Shown: piece by piece, positions 24,275 to 32,540 of the stretch
How the letters are laid out: each line of letters begins with the position of its first letter
Position numbering within the stretch: position 1 is the stretch's first letter
Assembly (NCBI GenBank): GCA_037447655.1
Contig: JBBHKE010001644.1
Location: 61,083 to 125,082 of the forward strand
DNA length: 64,000 nt
Source of the DNA: Zygnema cylindricum
Lineage: Eukaryota > Streptophyta > Zygnematophyceae > Zygnematales > Zygnemataceae
Direction of reading: 5' to 3'
The notes under the pieces: model-generated
Told to the model about the DNA's origin: nothing
The model's database searches: none
The model's input: the letters and a program-made list of their open reading frames with translations, nothing else
Position numbers and translations under genes: made by a program

Positions 24275-27200
24275 ATGGCAATGGCGAAAACTGTCTTTTT
24301 TATCCTTTTAGCTCTAGTGGCCAATGCTCAAGGTGAGAATAACAAGTGAAAGACATTTTCTAACATTGTAACCCTTTTTAAATATTGAGATTGTTTGTTT
24401 TTTTTTAATGTTGAGATTGTTTATTGAACTAAAAGTGTGAATATTTTCATGCTTTTTTTTGCTTTACAAGGGAAGGAAATAGCTTTGCATTCATATTTTT
24501 TTTATAGCAAATTGGTTTTCACCTACAAATTGTGTCTTAGGATTTTTGCTAATTCATGTTTGTCGTTTTCTGATGTACGGCTTCATCAATTGAAACTAAA
24601 CATTTTCCTTTTTTTTTTTTTTTGTGGTTTTGTTTTTATGTTTGCAGCCGCGCCATGCAGTAAGCTCCCTTTTCTCCTTGTTACGAACGACAGTTTTGTC
24701 CTTTTGTGCCCTTCGAATATTTTTGAATATTCGATTTGTTTTTCATATTCGTTTACTTTCCCGCGCTGAAAAACGAAAAAATATTTATTTCGCTTCGTGT
24801 GAACACTGAACAGACACTGCGCGCCAATTTTTAAATAATTTTAACGTCTATCGGTTAAAATAAAAAATGTACTTGCAAATGAAACGGCGGCCTAATCGCC
24901 ACCGTCGATCGCGTTTTTTTTTTTTGGCGGTTTTTAAAGTCACGACTACGAAATTCACCAATCTTCGGACTCAAATTTTTGATTTTTTTTTTTTTTTTAA
25001 TTTTTGATCCGGTCTTACATTGCATGCATGCATTTTTAAATTTTTAAATAAGCTTATTGGCGTCAATTCTCTCTCTCTCCTTCTTCCCTCTCTTCCTCTT
25101 TCTCACTTTGATTTTGAGGACCGGCCATGTCACCGCTCCCTCTTTTGTCCCCTCTCTCCCTATCTCCCTCGCTTCTCCCTCTCTCCTTCTCTCCCTCTCT
25201 CCTCTCTCTCCCTCCCTCCCTCCCTCCCTCTCTCCCTCCCCCACTCTCTCCCTCTCTTCTCTCCCTCTTTTCCTCCCTGTCTCCCTTGCTTTCTCCCTCT
25301 CCCTCTCTCCTTCTCTCCCTCTCTCCATCCCTCCTTCCCTCAATTTATTAACCTCCTTCTCATTATCATTATTATACCCCTTATGATCCCTTCACTATCA
25401 TCAATATAGTTGTTATAACATAACTCCTTTATGTTATTTATACCCTTTATAAATTCCTTTTCAAACCATTACCTCTCATAAATTATCTTTTTCTCATTAG
25501 TACTTCATTCCGTACAACCGGATTTTCCGCCACTTATAACATACGCCCTCTCCAACATAACTTCTCATTCTTTTTTTTATGAACCGCATGACGTCATCAC
25601 TATTTCTCCTCGTCATTATCATTGCCGTACAGCCGGATTTTCCGCCACTGGGCCCACATGCCCTCTCCCTCCCTCCCTCCCTCCCTCCCTCCCTCCCTCC
25701 CTACGTCCCTTTCTCAATCCCTCCCTCACCTAAACCTTTTCTTCCCATTTTTTCTCTCATTCTTATACCCTTCTCCTTTCTCTCTCTCTCTCTCTCCCTC
25801 CCCTCCTCCCTCTCTCCCTCCCTCCCTCCCTCCCTCTCTCCCTCACCTCCCTTAACCTCATGTTTATACCTGTTTAGAATAACTTCTTCCGTGATTCTGC
25901 CTTCCGTACAGCCGGATTCTGCGCCAATGATGCCACGTGTGACGACACAGGCGCCTGCGACTGCTCCACTGCGCCGCACACTTCTGGAGTCTTCTGCCAA
26001 AACTGCTTCCCCAACTTCTCGCCGCTCTCGAACTGCATGGACGGTCTGTCTCCCTCTCTCCCTCTCTCTCGGTCTCTTACTTTCTCTCTCTTTCTCCCTC
26101 TCTCTCTCTCTCCCTCTTTCTTGGTCCCTTTCTTTCTTTCTCTCGTTGTCTCTCTCTCTCTCTCTCCCTCTCTCTCTCTTTCTCTCTCCCTCTCTCCCCC
26201 TCTCTCTCCCTCTCTCTCTCCCTCTCTTCCCCTCTCTCTCCCTCTTTCTCCCTCTCTCTCCCCCTCTCTCTCCCTCTCTCCCTCTTTCTCCCTCTCTCTC
26301 CCCCTCTCTCTCTCCCTCCCTCGCTCTCCCACCCCGCAAAGCTCTCCCCAAGCCTCTCCCTCAATCTCCCCCATTTCTTTCCCTCTCTCTCCCTCTCCCT
26401 CTCCCTCTCCCTCCCTCCCTCGCAGTGATAAACCCTTGCATCACCTGCACCAACTCCAGCACCGACTCTTGTGCGGACACTCCCAACATCTGCCCTCTGT
26501 ACGGAACTTGCCTCAACATTGACGCCGGAAAGTACACCTGCAAATGCAGTAAAGGGTTTTCCGGCGTTGTGACCAATGCCACATACCCCAACGGCGTCTG
26601 TGTAGGTAAGAAAAATCATTTTTTTTTCTTTTCAAATTTCAATTCCCTTTTGGAGATATGTTGAGGATGTAAAATAAGAATAATTTCGAGATTTATATCT
26701 CATGTTCCGTTCTTGTATATAGTAAAGGAAAAAAAATGTGGGTGTTTGATTTTTTGGGAATATAATTTAAGTTTTCGTATATAAGATCGGTGAAAGTGAG
26801 ATTTTAAGAGTATTTTGGGTAAGCGTTGGGAATAGATTTCAATAATGTTTGTGGTAGGAGATTGAATTTGGATAATTCTTATTTTCATTTTGTTTGGATT
26901 TGGATTTTGATTTTTTTTGTGGAAAAATCTTGAGTATTTTGTGTGGATAAAAAAAATAAATTTCAACCTTTTTTTGGAGAAATGTCTAGTGTGTTGGTAA
27001 TGAAAAGAATTTCGATCGTCTTTCGTATTAATGTTGCACGTGTATAAAAATGGGACAAAAATGTGTGAAAGTCTATACAAATGGGACAAAATGTGTTTCA
27101 AAAGGTAAATGGGGGATAATGTGTGAAATTGTAGAAAAAATGGGACAATGTGTTTTAATGTGACAGAATGTTTCAAAAAAATTCTGGTAAAATGGGAAAT

Positions 27201-27404
27201 TACTATTTGTGCGGAAATGTGTTTTTTGGTGCAGATATTGACGAGTGCAAACTGAAGAAGAGAGCTTGCCCTGTCTGGTCCACGTGTACAAACACCAATG
27301 GATGGTACAACTGCAAATGTGTTAAGGGCCGAAAGCCCCTTTATGACAGCACCGGTTCTAAACTCCGCTTTTGCATAGTCGACAAGAAGAAAGGCGGAAA
27401 TTAG
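24275..27404 (+). CDS. Small secreted cysteine-rich EGF-like protein
   Basis: Five exons: 24275-24332, 24648-24659 (12 bp), 25912-26043, 26426-26605, 27235-27404. Borders are GT-AG, phases match, and they give 183 aa. Residues 1-19 are a signal peptide (MAMAKTVFFILLALVANAQ). The mature part begins AAPCTGFC. Exon 3 has eight cysteines (CANDATCDDTGACDC...CQNC). Exon 4 reads as an EGF-like repeat (PLYGTCLNIDAGKYTCKC). Exon 5 opens with DIDEC, the calcium-binding EGF consensus, and has TCTNTNGWYNCKC, ending in a basic tail KKKGGN. Extracellular or vacuolar location is likely; partner and function are unknown. The introns before exons 3 and 4 are mostly CT/CCT repeat. Upstream sequence and exons 1-2 are shared with the orphan copy at 18,044. 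Confidence 0.82.
25062..26425 (+). repeat. Long CT/CCCT polypyrimidine tracts in the EGF gene introns
   Basis: Dense CTCTCCCTCTCTCC and CCTCCCTCC runs occupy 25,062-25,345, 25,660-25,855 and 26,044-26,424. The last fills the whole intron between exons 3 and 4, from donor to acceptor. Mirror-symmetric pyrimidine tracts like these can form H-DNA. Long Leu/Ser/Pro or Arg/Glu/Gly open frames over them are artefacts of the repeat. Confidence 0.93.
25510..25655 (+). repeat. Two decoy copies of the EGF exon 3 acceptor
   Basis: TTCCGTACAACCGGATTTTCCGCCACT near 25,508 and TGCCGTACAGCCGGATTTTCCGCCACT near 25,625 copy the real exon 3 start at 25,905-25,925 (GTACAGCCGGATTCTGCGCC). Neither decoy continues into the Cys-rich coding sequence. 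Confidence 0.75.
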
Positions 27405-28165
27405 AGGGAAGGGAAGGATATTAAAGTGGGAGGGAAGGAAATTAGAGTGGGAGGGAGGGAAATTGGAGTGAGAGGGAGGGAATGGGACCGGAAAAGGTAG
27501 AATTGACAATGGTAGTTGTGTTTTGGTACATTTTTGAATGGATTACGGATCTCATTTGTGTAAGAGGTTGCTAAATATAAGCCGAGGGTTTTGTCGAGTT
27601 TGAGGAAATAGAAGGGATTCTTATTTTGTAACATCCATGATTTCTTTCAATCGATAACCAATGGTGAAAACTAAACAATTTGTTTGACAAATGGGATTTA
27701 GTGTGGTTTGGATTCACTTTTAGAATACCATATCATATCATATTAATATGCTACGTTATTGTGTTGACAATGCTGATATGAAATTTAAATATACAAGATT
27801 AAAATAGGTGTGCATAGTTTCTCTGATGCAGGTTCCATCTTTGGATTGTACAATTTTTTAATGTCATTTTTCTATGCGTGGCAATGTTTTCAATTTTTAA
27901 GCAACAGATTGAAGTATGTCACTATGAATTCGATCATGAATTAAAATTATTATAATTATGAATTATTATTATTTATGAATGTTGGCTATCATATTAACTC
28001 TTTGTTATATCATAATTTGGCAAAAAAAGGAATAACCAATGATGTTATACCGTCTAAATCAAGGTTGAGCTAATGTTGGGATGGGTCTCGTAAAGATCCT
28101 ATATATGGAAAAAGAAATATAAAGCAAATATATCACTTCTTATCATAATTGAACATCCTCAATGC
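27405..28165. other. AT-rich intergenic stretch
   Basis: No gene recognised. Just after the EGF stop, GGGAGGGAAGGAAATTAGAGT repeats about four times (27,410-27,485). The rest is AT-rich without clear structure and presumably holds the 3' UTR of the EGF gene. Confidence 0.5.
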
Positions 28166-28739
28166 ACTTCTTAGTAAAAAAAAAAACAAAAAGCAGGATA
28201 AATTAAAAAGCACAATGGTAGCCCATCTAAGTCCAGGGTACAAAAGGGGTGGAATGGCCAAAACTGAAAAACTACAATACAAAACAAATAGAGCGATGGG
28301 AACAAAAAGAAAAGAAAAGAAAAGAAACAATCAACAAGGAGAACATAAGCACCCAAACTCAAAATAAAAAGCACGACAACTCAGAAAAGCAAAACTACAA
28401 CCCCAACCCCAAATCAATTAAATATCTACCAAAAGCAACCCCGTAAGTCTCCCCAGCCTGGGGGAGCACGTTGAGGGAGTTCCGGAACACGGCGACGATC
28501 CATAACCCCAACAGCCGATCGAAGGATAATAGAAGCCTGCACTCGCTGTAAAGCCACCGATAAGCGTTGACGATAAAAAAGAAGTAAGGACCGAAGAAGG
28601 AGGGCTCCCAGGTCCTCGGCGCTCGAAAGCACAACGAGCACAAGTATGGAGAAACTCGTCCAGTAAACACCCAAACAACCAAAGATCCCGACCGCCATCG
28701 GAATAAAGTCATCCATAGGGTCCCGGTGGGCATAATCAC
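28166..28739 (-). mobile_element. LINE 3' end, fragment a (separated from fragment b by the LTR element)
   Basis: Minus-strand 3' part of a non-LTR retrotransposon. It parallels 47,600-48,175 closely: GCAACCCCGTAAGTC, CGACGATCCATAACCCC, GACCGCCATCGGAAT, GGTGGGCATAATCAC. It encodes the extreme C-terminus, related to DGFIPMAVKIFGRLG in fragment c, then an A-rich (plus-strand) 3' UTR. It stops at ATCAC 28,735-28,739, exactly where the LTR retrotransposon begins. Confidence 0.8.
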
Positions 28740-28980
28740 TGTCGTGCATGACAGTACAACCGTGAATGGCATGCATCACATCCCGCGTGGGTCGCCGAAA
28801 AACACCAGAAAATGAATGACCATTACATATGTACAGTATTTGTGACCACAATCGGAGGACAAAGAATATATACTGTAAAAAATAATAAATGAATATGCTC
28901 AAAGAAACAAATTATTCCGAACACATGGACTTAGCAAAGAAATAAAAGACAAAACAAGATCAGGTAAGTAAGGATGGAAT
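28740..28980 (-). repeat. 3' LTR remnant of the methyltransferase retrotransposon
   Basis: Bases from TGTCGTGCATGACAG to GTAAGTAAGGATGGAAT are nearly identical to 39,633-39,873, the outer part of the right LTR. The other about 0.94 kb of that LTR is missing here. Instead a C10 run (28,981-28,990; G10 in element sense, polypurine-tract-like) joins it to the integrase/PHD stop region. Two or three mismatches over 240 bp are visible. Confidence 0.8.
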
Positions 28981-28996
28981 CCCCCCCCCCAGCTCC

Positions 28997-30091
28997 TTAG
29001 CCTGCGGAGGAGCTGGTCAGGACAGCTGGTAGATCGCGACACCCGTGGCAAAACCACTGCCCAGCCGGGATAGTGTGCAGAGGTGGAACCAGACACTCCA
29101 TATGGAATCCCAGATTGCAATAGTCACAGAGGAGCATTGTTGTTTCTCCATCGGATCGCCGGCATAATTGGCACTCAGTGGCCTCGGTAATCGGCATCCG
29201 CCACGGGTCCATGCTGTGGGAAAGGTCAGGTAGATAGCAAGGAGCACAATTTTTCGAATGCTCCCGCAAAGTTCGCGTGTCGGCCCCTTGTAAGCTTAAT
29301 AATCCATGAGCGTCGATTTTGGTTATCCTCAAAATGTGAGCTGACACATCCGTGTCGAGTGTGTCGAAAGTTTGCCGTCGCAAATAAATGTAATCCCCCA
29401 CCCGAAAGGGTTTTTGTTGTGGCCGGTAACTGCCACTGCGAGTCGTAGCAAACCGTAAGGAGTCGCGATGTTGGGCGATCTGCAAGTTTTCAAAAGCCAT
29501 GGGCATTTCTCTAGCAAAAAGCAACGCTCGGTTAGTTAGTTCTTCCAAAAATAGAGAATCAGACATAAGAGGTAGAGGTAAGCTCACGGTTTTCTGTACA
29601 TTCCTACCTAGTAGTGGTTTTCGGCCAAATAACACATAATAGGGGCTGAAATTTGCCAGACTGGCCTGTACAGACATGCGATAACCCATGACAATATATC
29701 CCAAAGATTCATCCCACACTGTAATCTGTTTTTCTAAGCAATGTTTACGCAAAGCACGCTTAAAGGTTTGTACAACTCTCTCTGCCAAACCGTCTGCTTG
29801 AGGATGATCTCGGCTCGTCCGCCGGTGATCGATTAACGCCTCGTCTAACATCTCCTGAAATTCACTGCGGAACTCGGTTCCTTGGTCGATAAGTACTTCT
29901 GCGGGGGCTCTGTATCGGAGAAGCACATGCTCTTTGAAAGTTGCCGTGGTGAGTTTAGCAGTTTTCTGTGAAAGGGCCACAACTTCCACCCATTTGCTGA
30001 AATTTTCGATCATAATCATAATGTACTGCTTGCCCCTTCGAGAAATGGGAAAGGGACATGCAAGATCACACCACCACCTGTAAAAGAGACC
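28997..30091 (-). pseudogene. Integrase core with C-terminal PHD finger (end of pol)
   Basis: Open from 30,019 to a stop at 28,997, and continuous in frame with the upstream pol segment except for one TGA at 30,089-30,091. The rve integrase core shows YIMIMIENFSKWVEVVAL, LIDQGTEFRSEF (second Asp), and AERVVQTFKRALRK (Glu); the first catalytic Asp is in WWCDLACPFP just downstream of the TGA. After the GPY/F-like region, the last about 60 residues form a PHD zinc finger at 29,039-29,173: CQLC, CDYC, H in FHMEC, CHGC (C4HC3 spacing). A PHD finger reads histone H3 tails in other proteins, so it may steer integration here, as chromodomains do in chromoviruses (inference). Confidence 0.85.
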
Positions 30092-32540
30092 TCAAATAGG
30101 TAAGGGCTGAAGGGAGGTCTGTCGGTTAGAAAATGAAGTTCGTAGCCGGTCATAGGTGCTACATTCCTGCAACACAGCCGCCACATCAGCCTGCATGCCA
30201 GACCACCAATACCGTGCCTGTACCAAGCTCAAAGTTCGTTTGGTGCCATAGTGTCCAAGGTCAATATGAATTTGGTTAATAAGTGATAGTCGCTCCGTCG
30301 GTCGTGGGACGTGCCGGTGACTTCCATCTGAGAGTAGACGAATAAGTGAGCCCCCCATCCATAAGTAACTCTGGGCTCTCTTACGAACACGCTCCTCTTC
30401 CATTGGTAAGGTGCCCGCCCGAAAAGACTGAGTAGATAGGAAAAGGATTAAAGGGCTGTCCCGCCATGGATCGTGTTCGATTTTGTGATATGTAGGTGCG
30501 GAAAAACTGTAGATCAGATGTGCTCCGGCGGATAGGGAGGCAACTGTTTCGCCATCAAAATCCTGTCGTACCCCATTATCAATGGAGTTGGGCAAAGGAT
30601 TCTTGGAGAGCCCGTCGGCATTCAAGTTGAGGAGCCCGTGTCGGTGAATTATTTCCATATCATATTCCTGTAAAATAAGAGCCCAACGGGCTAATTTGCC
30701 GGATAGCTTGTCATTGGTCATGAGCCAATGCAACAGTTGATGGTCAGTAAGAAGGGTAAAAGGCTTGCCATAAAGGTAATGACGGAAATGCACAATACCC
30801 CAAACTGCGGCAAGGCATTCTCCCTCATAACTACTGGAATTTGATTCCGCTTGGTTGTTGCTTCGACTGGCATAAGCCACCACATATTCTTCACCTGTGA
30901 GTTCACGCTGAGTTAGGATGGCCGCAATACCTGGCTTACCAAAGTCTGTCTGTAGGCAAAATGGTAACTTATGATTCGGTGGACGAAGGATGGGAGCGGT
31001 GGACAGTGAGTCCTTTAATCCCTGAAATGCCTCGATCTGAGAAGGTCCCCACGTGAACGGGACAGATTTCTTCAAGAGTTCATTTAATGGTGATGCAAGT
31101 GTGCTGAAACTAGGAACAAACTGTCGGTTATAATTGGCTAACCCCTGAAATGCACGCAAGCTAGTCAAATCCGTTGGTGCCGGTAGTTTACTAATTGCAA
31201 CCACTTTGACTTCTAGCGGAGTAATTCCCTCAGATGAGATAAATTGCCCAAGGTATGGAAGCCCTTCGGCCCCAAAGGTACATTTGGCGAATGACATTTA
31301 AGTCCTACCTTTTTTAATTCCTTCAACACCCACTCTATATGCACTGCATGTTCCTCAATAGAGGCTGAAGCGATGATTAGATCGTCAATTTACAACGGGC
31401 AAACTTACATCCCCCCAAGACTGAGTCCATGACTTTCTGGAATACTGCCGGTGTATTTTTCAGTTCAAAAGGCATAACCGCCCATTCCCAACGTCCGTCA
31501 CTACCCCAAAATGCAGTTTTGTGTCGATCTTTTTCCTTTATTTCGATTTGATTAAATCCCTGTCGCAGATCTAAGATGCTAAAATATTCAGCTCCGCCCA
31601 CGTGATCAAAAATGTCCTCGGCCAACGGCATTGGATGTCGGTCTTGGATTGTTCGTGAATTCAGTTCTCAATAGTCCCCACACATGCGACGTTCTGTAAA
31701 ATTCCCCTCCACGTCTTTCTTACGAGGCATGACGGTAGGAGCCGCAAAGGTGGAATCGGACCTATAAATCAGACCTGCCTCTTCTAACTCTGCGCATCGT
31801 TTGTCCACGGATTCCTATTCAGTTTCTGATAGACGATGCTTGGGCTTAAATATAGGTCTGTCATCTTCCAGGTCAATAGACATTTTGTAAGTTGTGTGTC
31901 GACCTAAGTCTTTCATGGAGAAAGCAAATGCGTCTACGTTCCGGTTTATGACTTTATCTAACAGTTCGTGTTCAGTTCCTGTTAGTCCAGTTCCGAATTT
32001 CCATGTCGGTTTTTCAGGCGTGTTAATGGTCATGGCTTCCATGGCTTGTGCAAATGCTAGCTGTTCATCTGCTATCAAGGAGTGACCCAACCCATACTCG
32101 ACAGGATGCTGATGCAAACAATTTACTACGTGATGCCAACTTCTAGACGGAAATGCAGCTGTCCAGTGTGGTGATGCTCGTACTGGAACATGAGATCTAG
32201 CGGCCGTGTATGCTGGGAGAGACCAACTCATGTGACTAGGTTCCAAAAAATCATAAATAGTGTGATTTGTGTCAGACTTAGCGGGGAAAGGAAAAAGAGC
32301 GAGCTGCAAAGTTGTACCCCGAAGAGAAGGTGACGATTTGGAAGCCGTGTGTTTAAATGGTGTATGTGTATGCCCCCCCCCAGCTGATTGAGACGGATGG
32401 TTCTGTGCGTATTGACCGGCTGCGAACCCCATGCCTAAGACAAATGACAGTGATTGGGGATCCATGACACGACCAAGTAAGGTGCAACGTTGCCTCTCGG
32501 TGAGTCCCGGAGCAGTAGTGGTGCCTGGATGAAATGTAAA
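30092..32540 (-). pseudogene. Reverse transcriptase, RNase H and integrase zinc-binding segment
   Basis: From 5' to 3' on the minus strand: linker after the methyltransferase (31,815-32,465); RT with CGDY-ELNSRTIQDRHPMP, YFSILDLRQGFNQIEI and MPFELKNTPAVFQKVMD (31,377-31,660); the catalytic IDD near 31,385; thumb/connection AKCTFGAEGLPYLGQFIS; RNase H with QTDFGKPGIAAIL, YEGECLAAVWG and LTDHQLLHWL; then integrase HHCC with H-LGH...C. Damage: in-frame TAG at 31,813-31,815, TGA at about 31,663 in place of an expected Arg (CGA to TGA), a one-base frameshift right at the YIDD site (about 31,383), and another near 31,300. Confidence 0.87.

Larger units (their letters stand above)
18793..25035 (+). 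repeat. Tandem segmental duplication, copy 2
   Basis: Second copy of the 13,101-18,792 unit, in direct orientation and starting inside a truncated MITE. It is about 550 bp longer for two main reasons: a CCCCCT expansion at 19,645-19,745 and a 460-bp inverted-repeat insertion at 23,097-23,556. Smaller indels include about 20 bp at 22,620. It ends at GCATGCATGCATTTTT near 25,035, after which the unique exons of the EGF gene begin. Confidence 0.93.

Noticed and set aside
25701-26619. Minus-strand Arg/Glu/Gly-rich frames
   Set aside because: They are antisense of the same CT repeat, with periodic composition and no domain.
25579-26664. Long plus-strand Leu/Ser/Pro-rich frame of about 360 residues
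   Set aside because: It runs through CT microsatellites. Real Cys-rich exons 25,912-26,043 and 26,426-26,605 are only parts of it, with splice sites at their edges.
27401-27634. Minus-strand frame overlapping the EGF 3' end
   Set aside because: Composition follows the GGGAGGGAAGG repeat and no domain is visible.
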